This document shows, piece after piece, positions 14,808-21,116 of a stretch of DNA of 21,962 bases. Every line of letters begins with the position of its first letter. The stretch's first letter is position 1. The notes beneath the pieces were generated by a model. The model had not been told where the DNA came from. It made no database searches and saw only the letters and a program-made list of their open reading frames with translations. This stretch comes from a virus: IMG/VR virus record IMGVR_UViG_3300020430_000105, positions 1 to 21,962 of that record; one strand, given 5' to 3'. The position numbers and the translations under genes are program-made.

Positions 14808-16224
14808 GGCATATCCATACCCAGAAGTAGTTACAGGTGAGGCATGGACTGTACATGGTACACCAGATAACAAGCTAAATGGTACTACAGACAATCTAAA
14901 CAAGGTAATGACTGTACCATTGAATCGTGAATGCGAAAACTGTGGTATTAATCATGCTAGACAAATACGTAGACATGAGCTAGGTCATGCTAAATGGTCA
15001 CCTAAAACTATGGGTAAACTTAAACCAGGTGTACGTCCAGAGGCAATACATTTGCTAGAGGAGGTACGTATTAATAAATTACTATTTGAAGCTGGATTAG
15101 GTACAACTGATTGGATGGTATGTGAAGAACTTGTTCGTGCTAGAACTAGACAACTAATTGAAAAAGGTAGTATTGCTGAATTGATTATGTATGGTTTGGC
15201 AGCTTATTCTTTATCACTTAATCCAGACCAAAACAAAAGTTATTATAATTCAGTACCAGGTCGTGAATACAAAGTATTTACAGATGCAATGGCAGATGCA
15301 ATGAATGAAACAGAATTTACTACATTGCGTAGAGCAGATATTAAATATGCTCGAAGTGTTGTAGTTGCATATGTAACTAGACTTGTAGAAGGATATTATA
15401 GATTTGGTAATATTTCGTTCAGACGAGTACAAAAACTTGCTGAACCATTATCAGACATTCTGAATATGTTTCTTGATAGACCAGATGAACAAGAAATATT
15501 TGAATCAGATGATATTGATGGCGAAGGTGAATCAGAAAATCAAGATGGTGAATCAGTAGAAGAAGGTGGAATAGGTGATGGTGACCTAGAAAAACGTATG
15601 CGTAGAGCATTAGCTGAAAGAATGACATACAGCACTACTACTGAAATGGGTTATTGGGGTGATATGACTATAGTAAGACCACCATTGCCAGTTAATCTAA
15701 CAGCAAGACTAAAAGCTGGTAGAGCTTACAGACCTGCTGATTTTGGTTACAATCCTAAATATATCAACAGATTTTGTATTGACAAAAAGATATTCAAACA
15801 AAAACAAACAGTACTAGGCGGTACTATTTTGATTGATGCATCTGGTTCAATGTCATTTGATGGTAAAGATATACTTGATATATTGCAGCTGTTACCTGCA
15901 GCAACTATTGCAATGTATAATGGCTATGGAAATTCAGGTTGTTTACGTATTATTGCAAAAGCTGGACATAGGGTACATGAAGACTATCTAGATTCACATA
16001 CAGGTTCAGGTAATGTAGTAGATGGTCCAGCCTTAGATTGGTTATCAACAATGCCACCTAGAAGAATATGGGTATCTGACATGCATGTATTTGGTGGTAG
16101 TGGTTCTACAAATGGTTACAATTTACTCAAATATTGTTATGACATGGTTACTAAACACAGAATTATTAACCTTAAAAACATAGAAGAAGTTAAGGAACAT
16201 GCAATAAAATTAAATATGATATAG
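14800..16224 (+). CDS. HEXXH metallopeptidase-like/VWA-domain partner of the AAA+ ATPase
   Basis: I favour GTG 14800 (MSKAYPYPEVV, 474 aa), which overlaps the ATPase stop as GTGAGTAA; ATG 14779 would add seven residues. The N-terminal half has HELGH (residues 59-63), a zinc-protease HEXXH motif, with two cysteines before it (C45, C48) and LLEEVRIN near 85-92 supplying a possible third ligand (E88). An acidic linker (about 228-263) leads to a VWA domain with the MIDAS motif D346-A-S-G-S350 and a later aspartate at 427 (WVSDM). The layout is like the metallopeptidase-plus-VWA proteins (DUF2201 type) and CobT that pair with MoxR/CobS ATPases. Whether it cleaves protein or only binds metal cannot be told from sequence. 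Confidence 0.85.
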   Translation: MSKAYPYPEVVTGEAWTVHGTPDNKLNGTTDNLNKVMTVPLNRECENCGINHARQIRRHELGHAKWSPKTMGKLKPGVRPEAIHLLEEVRINKLLFEAGLGTTDWMVCEELVRARTRQLIEKGSIAELIMYGLAAYSLSLNPDQNKSYYNSVPGREYKVFTDAMADAMNETEFTTLRRADIKYARSVVVAYVTRLVEGYYRFGNISFRRVQKLAEPLSDILNMFLDRPDEQEIFESDDIDGEGESENQDGESVEEGGIGDGDLEKRMRRALAERMTYSTTTEMGYWGDMTIVRPPLPVNLTARLKAGRAYRPADFGYNPKYINRFCIDKKIFKQKQTVLGGTILIDASGSMSFDGKDILDILQLLPAATIAMYNGYGNSGCLRIIAKAGHRVHEDYLDSHTGSGNVVDGPALDWLSTMPPRRIWVSDMHVFGGSGSTNGYNLLKYCYDMVTKHRIINLKNIEEVKEHAIKLNMI

Positions 16225-16513
16225 TAAGGAAGTGATATTGTATGCAAATACAACAAAGTTTCCTTTCCTTTGGATATCGCAAGAAGTAGTTTAGGTAGAA
16301 TAGAGTGCAAAGAGAGTTTGCAACAAGGTATTTTATTCATCATGTCAACAGTGACCTATAGTGAACACTACCTAAACTATCATCATTCATAGCTACTACA
16401 GCTCCCGCCTATCGTGTCTTCGCTCCCTAGAACCTAGTCGCTGTGACACTCTACGGCTCAAGCTTACGTTGCTATTCATTTAAATCATTGACATATATAA
16501 AAATGAATATAAA
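16225..16513 (+). ncRNA. Non-coding gap with candidate structured RNA
   Basis: A TTGTAT-GCAA-ATACAA hairpin (16238-16253) is followed by a perfect 12-bp pair TAGTTTAGGTAG (16287-16298) / CTACCTAAACTA (16368-16379). The latter encloses TGCAAA/TTTGCA (16306-16322) and GTCA/TGAC (16344-16355), together a three-way-junction shape. Beyond it lie GTGTC (16414-16418) / GACAC (16445-16449) around CTAG-AAC-CTAG, and TATTCATTT (16473-16481) / AAATGAATA (16501-16509) flanking a TTGACA (16488-16493). The 16380-16480 part is visibly richer in GC than its surroundings. No gene of useful length was found and no tRNA fold fits. Confidence 0.4.
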
Positions 16514-16765
16514 ATGAAAAGTATGAAAGATGTAGAAAGCTTATTGAAAGAAGCAGAAAACGGAAAAAAATCTGCTACTTTTGATAGAATCACAGAAGAA
16601 GCTATGCCTTTCTGGCAGGGATGTATCGACCGCGTTAAATCTGGTCACAAATTAAAACCATATGTAGTTCATAGGTTATTACGTGAGCAATATGATATAA
16701 AAATAAGTGAATCAGCAATACGCAAATATTTTACGGACTTGATAGAAACGCATGGCAAAAAATAG
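16514..16765 (+). CDS. 83-aa helix-turn-helix DNA-binding protein
   Basis: A small, basic, helical protein. Residues about 46-70 (VVHRLLREQYDIKISESAIRKYF) read as a helix-turn-helix, with ISESAIRKYF as the recognition helix. This resembles DNA-binding N-terminal parts of small terminase subunits or phage regulators. The start is unclear: ATG 16514 has no ribosome site, and ATG 16523 (MKDVESLL) has only a weak GAAAAG. It overlaps the metallophosphoesterase gene by 14 bases, so the two are probably made together. It could regulate the palindromes seen at 11065-11220 and 17821, or serve in DNA processing with its neighbour; both are guesses. Confidence 0.7.
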   Translation: MKSMKDVESLLKEAENGKKSATFDRITEEAMPFWQGCIDRVKSGHKLKPYVVHRLLREQYDIKISESAIRKYFTDLIETHGKK

Positions 16766-17816
16766 TAAAGAAGTAGATAAGCTTATTGCAGAAGCTGAAT
16801 CTATCATAATACAAGAACTAAAAGCAGATAATCTTAGATTGCTTAAACAAGTAGATAAGCTTAAAAATAAAAAAGCTGATTTAATTGAAGCAATGTTTGA
16901 TGCAGTCAGAATGAATTTAGCTACATGGGCTAAACCTAAAATACCTATTCCTACTTTAAGTAAAAAAAATAAAAACGAAGAAGTAGCAGTAGCAATATTA
17001 TCTGACATACAATTAGCTAAAGTAACACCTGATTATAACAGTGATGTAGCGGAAGAACGTGTCGTAGCATATGCACATAAGATAGTGGAACTTACTAATC
17101 TGCAACGTAATGCACACCCAGTAAACAAGTGTGCTGTATTGGTTGCAGGTGATATAGTAGAAGGAGAGCTTATATTTCCTGGTCAATCACATTTGATTGA
17201 TGCTAGTTTATACAAACAAGTAACAATTGATGGACCAAGGATATTAACACAGTTTTTTGACATATTATTGGCTAATTTTAAAGAAGTAGAAGTTACATGG
17301 GTAATTGGTAATCATGGTTCACTTGGTGGAAGAGCACGTAAAGACTACCATCCAGATAGCAATAGTGACAGAATGCTAGGTAAAATTATGCAAATGGTGT
17401 ATGAAAAAGATAAAAGAATATCATTTCATGTACCAGACAGTACGACAGAAGACCATTGGTATGCTATTGCAAACCTTGGTAAAGGCTGCAAATTCTTCGT
17501 ATGGCATGGTGATAACGTTAGAGGACATTCGGGATTCCCATGGTATGGCTTTGGTAAGAAGCTGTTAGGATGGAAAGCATTAGCATCAAGAGAGTTAATG
17601 CCTGATTTTGACTATGCTATAGCTGGACACTTCCATACACCTACAACAATGTACGTAAATGACGTACGTTTATGGGTAAATGGCAGCACAGAAAGCTATA
17701 ACAGTTATGCAATGGAACAGTTAGCAAGCATGGGTAGACCATGTCAATGGCTATTATTCTGTAAACCAGGGCATGGTGTAACTGCTGAATACCTTGTAAA
17801 GCTAGATAAAGTGTAG
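16752..17816 (+). CDS. Calcineurin-like metallophosphoesterase, SbcD-type, with altered motif I
   Basis: A 354-aa protein with an N-terminal coiled coil (about residues 5-50) and a metallophosphoesterase domain from about 78. The motifs in order are SDIQ (84-87), GDIVEG (133-138), GNHG (186-189), WHGDN (251-255) and GHFH (292-295). These make the two-metal site of nucleases and phosphatases such as Mre11/SbcD. The usual D-x-H of motif I is D-I-Q here: the codon is CAA, so a metal-binding histidine is replaced. The other ligands are intact, so activity is plausible but with a changed metal site. Placement before the Rad52-like gene suggests DNA end processing, and phage relatives are often annotated as DNA repair exonucleases. 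Confidence 0.88.
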   Translation: MAKNSKEVDKLIAEAESIIIQELKADNLRLLKQVDKLKNKKADLIEAMFDAVRMNLATWAKPKIPIPTLSKKNKNEEVAVAILSDIQLAKVTPDYNSDVAEERVVAYAHKIVELTNLQRNAHPVNKCAVLVAGDIVEGELIFPGQSHLIDASLYKQVTIDGPRILTQFFDILLANFKEVEVTWVIGNHGSLGGRARKDYHPDSNSDRMLGKIMQMVYEKDKRISFHVPDSTTEDHWYAIANLGKGCKFFVWHGDNVRGHSGFPWYGFGKKLLGWKALASRELMPDFDYAIAGHFHTPTTMYVNDVRLWVNGSTESYNSYAMEQLASMGRPCQWLLFCKPGHGVTAEYLVKLDKV

Positions 17817-17820
17817 GTAT

Positions 17821-17835
17821 ACTATATATAGTATG
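17821..17835. repeat. Distant copy of the ACTATATATAGT palindrome
   Basis: ACTATATATAGTATG here is identical over 15 bases to 11065-11079. In this copy the palindrome extends to 16 bp (ATACTATATATAGTAT). It sits between the phosphoesterase stop and the ATG of the 49-aa frame, where a regulator could block or start transcription towards the Rad52-like block. Confidence 0.45.
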
Positions 17836-17982
17836 GATATAAAAGAAAATTCTCCAAGAATAGTATCTGTTGAATACGCTGGAGTAGGTAGTAAACCTTA
17901 TTTTGTTGTTAACAATAACAATGAAATTAAATTTATACCTATAGAACCAGGAGTTACTATGCTTAGAGATGTAATTAAATAG
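17833..17982 (+). CDS. 49-aa possible small protein
   Basis: The frame starts with ATG at 17833 (MDIKENSPRIVSVEYAGVGS) and ends with TAG at 17982. The predicted product alternates polar and hydrophobic residues like a small beta sheet (PYFVVNNNNEIKFIPIEPGV). There is no ribosome site, and the ATG overlaps the operator-like palindrome, which could mean a leaderless message or that the frame is fortuitous. The amino-acid composition looks natural. It ends just before leader hairpin 5. Confidence 0.45.
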   Translation: MDIKENSPRIVSVEYAGVGSKPYFVVNNNNEIKFIPIEPGVTMLRDVIK

Positions 17983-17983
17983 C

Positions 17984-18020
17984 TTATATTTTTTCTTTTT
18001 TTCGCAAAGAAAAAATATAA
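17984..18020 (+). promoter_or_regulatory. Leader hairpin 5, before the Rad52-like gene
   Basis: A perfect 15-bp, almost purely A-T stem TTATATTTTTTCTTT (17984-17998) and its complement (18006-18020) enclose the loop TTTTCGC. It ends six bases before the ribosome site GAAAGGAAG (18026-18034). A tract of A, not T, follows the loop, so it is not a terminator for plus-strand transcription. Confidence 0.6.
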
Positions 18021-18038
18021 TTATTGAAAGGAAGTTAT

Positions 18039-18572
18039 ATGAATAACGATAAACTGTTGTCTCCATTTCCAAAGGAGCTTGTAAAGAAAGCACCTGCTGG
18101 TAAGTTCGGTGATTATGTACCACATGCTAATTATGTTGAAAGATTACGTGATAGTGGCGTTCAATATAGTTGGTCTTGTGAACCAGTATATGGAACATTT
18201 AATGGAGAGAAAAGAATTGTTGGAGCTAAAGGTACCATAGCTATTGAAGGTATGGGTAAGTACGATGGCTTCGGTGATGTTGATACTTTCAAACTTAGTA
18301 ATTCTAAGTTTAATGATGGTAGCAACTTAAAAGACGCAGAGTCAGATGCCTTCAAACGTGCATGTATGCGGTTTGGTCTGGGTGTTGAGCTATGGACAGG
18401 TAGCAAGCAGACAGAAGAAGAGGCTAGGGCTGAGGTAGATGAACCTGAAGATAAGGTAGAAGTTACTAAGGTCGACATGCGTAAGAAAGAAAATAAACCA
18501 TCTCCTGAAGATATCAAGAAGATGGAAGCAATAATGGACAGTATCGTTGGTACTGTCGGAGAGGATAACTAA
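18039..18572 (+). CDS. Rad52/Rad22-like single-strand annealing protein
   Basis: The start is ATG 18039 (MNNDKLLSPFPKELVKKAPA, 177 aa), with GAAAGGAAG five bases upstream; a TTG at 18024 is part of the ribosome site. The N-terminal domain has the Rad52/Rad22 pattern: YVPHANYVERLRDSGVQYSW (26-45), then a beta sheet with KGTIAIEG, and the signature DAESDAFKRACMRFGLG (99-115). The C-terminal 55 residues are charged and probably flexible. Phage members of this family form rings that anneal complementary single strands during recombination and replication. The zinc-ribbon protein and two paralogous genes follow in the same operon. Confidence 0.88.
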   Translation: MNNDKLLSPFPKELVKKAPAGKFGDYVPHANYVERLRDSGVQYSWSCEPVYGTFNGEKRIVGAKGTIAIEGMGKYDGFGDVDTFKLSNSKFNDGSNLKDAESDAFKRACMRFGLGVELWTGSKQTEEEARAEVDEPEDKVEVTKVDMRKKENKPSPEDIKKMEAIMDSIVGTVGEDN

Positions 18573-18880
18573 TGCAATACACAATAGGACAGGTATTAGA
18601 TACATTACCTGAATCAATGCAAGCAAAAAAAGCAAGTGCATACTTGTTTGAAGAGCAATATAAGAACATACTAGATGCTACTCCTAACAAATGGGTAGCT
18701 ATGGATGTTGAAGACATTACTGGATTAGATAGAAAAGGAACTGAATATATAAAAAAGGTTGGTAAATACTATCACAGAGTAAAGTCTTGGAATAAAAAAT
18801 ATGATGATTATGAATTTAAAAACATAAGAACTGAATCTCAATTCATCATGTTTGGAAAGAGAGTAATCAATGGAATATAA
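18572..18880 (+). CDS. 102-aa protein, first of a tandem paralogue pair
   Basis: ATG 18572 overlaps the stop of the Rad52-like gene (TAATG). The product begins MQYTIGQVLDTLPESMQAKK and contains TPNKWVAMDVEDIT; these blocks recur in the next gene (DTLPESM, PNKWV). It is basic and looks alpha/beta, with a C-terminal strand-like end (SQFIMFGKRV). No known family is recognised. Coupling to an annealing protein suggests a helper in recombination or DNA binding. Confidence 0.8.
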   Translation: MQYTIGQVLDTLPESMQAKKASAYLFEEQYKNILDATPNKWVAMDVEDITGLDRKGTEYIKKVGKYYHRVKSWNKKYDDYEFKNIRTESQFIMFGKRVINGI

Positions 18881-19163
18881 AGTAGGAGAAACATTTGATA
18901 CTTTACCAGAATCTATGGCTAGAGGTACTGGAGGCTCTCATAGAGCAGTATTCTTGGTAGAAAACTATGCAGAAAGATTAACTGCAGAGCCAAACAAATG
19001 GGTTGTATTAGATACATTAGATGATTTAACTAAGTCTAAATTATATACACGTGTATCTAATTACAATAAAAAATACAATAGTAAGGGATTTGAATTTGCT
19101 AGAATTGTTACTGAAACAAATCAAATATTTTTGGGAAGATATAATCCAGATTTATTAGCATAA
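18870..19163 (+). CDS. 97-aa protein, second of the tandem paralogue pair
   Basis: It overlaps the preceding gene by 11 bases. MEYKVGETFDTLPESMARG parallels the start of the 102-aa protein, AEPNKWVVLD parallels its ATPNKWVAMD, and both have a later NKKY stretch followed by a strand ending in FGK or LGR. The two are best explained by gene duplication and divergence. This copy has a G-rich insertion (GTGGSHR). Function unknown; the next gene begins in its stop codon (TAATG). Confidence 0.8.
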   Translation: MEYKVGETFDTLPESMARGTGGSHRAVFLVENYAERLTAEPNKWVVLDTLDDLTKSKLYTRVSNYNKKYNSKGFEFARIVTETNQIFLGRYNPDLLA

Positions 19164-19720
19164 TGCAAAACCTTGATTTTATTTTATCAACTGTAACAGA
19201 AATGTGTTCAAGTGTAGAATCTGCAGAAACTGTAAGTAAAATTATTGGTTCTGCTAATCAATACGCACAGGTACGTAAGTATCCACAAGATAAAACACAA
19301 TGGTCTGACCAACAACTAGACGCATACTTTGGTATGATAGAAAAGTTGGTTGATATGCCTACTGTGTTTACACAAGAAAACTTTGATAGCATGTCCATAC
19401 AAGAAAAACTATCAGCAGTAGGTATAGAAACCGAAGACATAACTCCAGGCGTACAAGCTGCTGGTGATATGTTAGGAGGTATAGTAGATAAAATGGAAAA
19501 ACAAAATAGTTATAGGGATGACCTTAAATGTCCATATTGTAAGTCAATGGTGTATGACAATAGAAACAATAAAAAGTCAGACAATAGTCCAGACTTTGTT
19601 TGCAGCACTAATGACCCTATAGTATGTGGTGGACATACAGGCAAATGGCGGAAATCATGGTGGTTAGATAATAATGACATACCGAAGGAATGGGGTATCC
19701 ATGATGAAACACCATCTTAG
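19163..19720 (+). CDS. 185-aa protein with C-terminal zinc ribbon
   Basis: The N-terminal two thirds are helical and acidic with no recognised domain. Residues 123-155 hold four cysteines (CPYCKS at 123-126, C147, C155), followed by a basic, aromatic tail (GGHTGKWRKSWWLDNN) that would suit nucleic-acid binding. Being the fourth gene of the Rad52-like operon, it is plausibly a DNA-binding recombination or replication accessory. It has a few features of single-strand binding proteins with zinc tails, but no OB-fold motif can be claimed. The start overlaps the previous stop. Confidence 0.8.
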   Translation: MQNLDFILSTVTEMCSSVESAETVSKIIGSANQYAQVRKYPQDKTQWSDQQLDAYFGMIEKLVDMPTVFTQENFDSMSIQEKLSAVGIETEDITPGVQAAGDMLGGIVDKMEKQNSYRDDLKCPYCKSMVYDNRNNKKSDNSPDFVCSTNDPIVCGGHTGKWRKSWWLDNNDIPKEWGIHDETPS

Positions 19721-19758
19721 TAAATAGTTGGCTAGCTGCATGTGTAATACCTGTAGTA

Positions 19759-20154
19759 ATGAGTACAGCAAGTATGAATGAATACATAGAGTGTAGAGCA
19801 GATGCAGCAATAGTCAATCATGTAATAGAATACAAACCCCTTGTGGCTGATTATTTTAAAGAACAAGACATAACACAAGCCTTAAAAATTATCTTTTGTG
19901 AAAGCAGTGGAAAGAAAAATGCAAAAGGTCGTAATAGAGATGGGACAGAAGACATAGGTATCTGGCAGTTTAATGACAGAACATGGGCTTGGTTAAAACC
20001 TAAATTAGGTATAATAAGTGATAGAACAGATGCAGTAGTATCAACTAAAGTTGCTGCCTGGCTAGTTTATAACGATGGCTGGCATCATTGGAACAGCAGC
20101 AAAAGTTGTTGGAAAGGAACTAACAATGCATTATTACAATATAAAGAAAGGTGA
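19759..20154 (+). CDS. Lytic transglycosylase/lysozyme-like cell-wall enzyme
   Basis: The 131-aa product has a compact SLT/lysozyme-like pattern: IIFCESSGKKNAKGRN with the likely catalytic Glu48, then DIGIWQFNDRTW (65-76) and WLVYNDGWHHW (101-111). Two or three cysteines (11, 47, 117) may form disulphides, as expected of an exported enzyme. It would cut peptidoglycan glycan strands. ATG 19759 has no ribosome site, and in the same frame upstream lies a hydrophobic stretch (WLAACVIPVVMSTAS) that looks like a signal peptide but has no ATG, GTG or TTG start before the TGA at 19703. This suggests an unusual start or a frameshift. Confidence 0.8.
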   Translation: MSTASMNEYIECRADAAIVNHVIEYKPLVADYFKEQDITQALKIIFCESSGKKNAKGRNRDGTEDIGIWQFNDRTWAWLKPKLGIISDRTDAVVSTKVAAWLVYNDGWHHWNSSKSCWKGTNNALLQYKER

Positions 20155-20294
20155 ATGATAACGTCAACAATCTTTACAACATGCAATGCAAAATGTGTGG
20201 TGCATGTTTTCTTACAGATTATCCATTGGTAGATTTTTGTTCGGATTGTGAAGATGATGTTATGAAAATTATAAAGGAGTTTGATGAAAGCTAA
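20151..20294 (+). CDS. 47-aa zinc-ribbon mini-protein
   Basis: GTG 20151 starts in the overlap with the lysozyme stop (GTGA); ATG 20181 would give a 37-aa version. C13-x2-C16 (CKMCGAC) and C30-x2-C33 (CSDC) form a four-cysteine zinc ribbon, and the C-terminus is acidic (EDDVMKIIKEFDES). Its end contains the ribosome site AAAGGAG for the next gene. It is similar in style, but not sequence, to the 45-aa ribbon at 13210. Confidence 0.6.
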   Translation: MNDNVNNLYNMQCKMCGACFLTDYPLVDFCSDCEDDVMKIIKEFDES

Positions 20295-20502
20295 TTTTGA
20301 TAAAAAAGATATTGTTGATACCAACATATTTACTAATCCAGAATATATTAAGACGTGGGCAAAATCAATGCAAGATGCTTGTGGTAACGCATCAATGAAA
20401 ATACCACCAGACATGGGCAAATTAAAATGGTTAATGGATAAATTTGTTAATGATTATAATGAACAATTAGGTTTATTAGAGCCTATAGGAGAGGAAGAAT
20501 GA
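20284..20502 (+). CDS. 72-aa hypothetical helical protein
   Basis: ATG 20284 has AAAGGAG five bases upstream, so the TTG three bases earlier is rejected. The protein (MKANFDKKDIVDTNIFTNPE) is helical with a C-terminal acidic end (LLEPIGEEE). It ends in the bases GGAGAGGAAGAATGA, giving the ribosome site and start of the next gene. Unknown function. Confidence 0.75.
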   Translation: MKANFDKKDIVDTNIFTNPEYIKTWAKSMQDACGNASMKIPPDMGKLKWLMDKFVNDYNEQLGLLEPIGEEE

Positions 20503-21062
20503 AAAACATAAATACAACATTTGCTTCAGCAGAAGAAAAATATGCTGTAACACCTAGCGATACTAAGGTAAAATGGCACGCAAAGTTAAATCAATATAAA
20601 GAAAATGCAAAAAATAAAAATACTTTTGGGGGAAAAAGGTTTTTAGGTCATACCAAAAAAGGTGCAGAGGTATGGGTTTCATATACATTAGATAAAAAAA
20701 CTAAACAAATACAGATAAAAACTACACATAATCTAAACGCGCTACGAGACAATTCTGCACGACTTGCACCGAGACGCGTAACAGTAGCAAATAATACATC
20801 ATATATTGGTGATTTAAATGCAGTATCTGATAGAAATCATGGTAGAGTCACATCAAAAACACTTGAATATATAGAAACACTTATGGATTTTAGTCAAATG
20901 GGTATAGGTTTAGTATCTGGTGAATGCAGTAAACAGTTGTTTTTATATGTATCTAATGCAATTTATGAAGGCGGAACAGATTTAGCTAAAAATGAATGCC
21001 GATGGTCAGATATTATGGATACATGGGACTTACCAGCAGGACAATACTTTACAGTATATTAG
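20499..21062 (+). CDS. 187-aa hypothetical protein, last plus-strand gene
   Basis: ATG 20499 overlaps the previous stop (ATGA) and has GGAGAGGAA upstream. The first 75 residues are lysine-rich (KLNQYKENAKNKNTFGGKRF), the middle has an arginine patch (RLAPRRVTVANN), and the end is acidic and aromatic (WDLPAGQYFTVY). It may bind nucleic acid by charge, but no domain was recognised. It is the last gene before the convergent minus-strand cluster. Confidence 0.75.
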   Translation: MKNINTTFASAEEKYAVTPSDTKVKWHAKLNQYKENAKNKNTFGGKRFLGHTKKGAEVWVSYTLDKKTKQIQIKTTHNLNALRDNSARLAPRRVTVANNTSYIGDLNAVSDRNHGRVTSKTLEYIETLMDFSQMGIGLVSGECSKQLFLYVSNAIYEGGTDLAKNECRWSDIMDTWDLPAGQYFTVY

Positions 21063-21116
21063 TCCAAAATTGTAACATATAGGTCTTAAAACGTCTTAAA
21101 ACAGCAAATAGGACTA
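21060..21116. repeat. Convergent junction with 10-bp tandem repeat and flanking inverted repeat
   Basis: GTCTTAAAAC occurs twice in a row (21083-21092 and 21093-21102), exact over 20 bases. A 6-bp inverted repeat TAGTCC (21060-21065) / GGACTA (21111-21116) encloses the whole gap between the two convergent genes. It could act in transcription stopping on both strands; there is no strong GC stem. Confidence 0.4.

Noticed and set aside
16232-16294. Short frames of 15 to 20 codons after the VWA gene
   Set aside because: Too short, overlapping the GCAA hairpin, and without support beyond a GGAAG upstream.
16350-16367. TCACTATAGG on the minus strand, identical to 10 bases of the T7 promoter core
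   Set aside because: The rest of the T7 promoter does not match, no phage RNA polymerase is seen, and it would point antisense into the VWA gene; a 10-base match is not rare enough in this length.
11366-18020. Leader hairpins as intrinsic terminators
   Set aside because: None has a T-tract after the right arm, and each stands immediately before a ribosome site rather than behind an operon.
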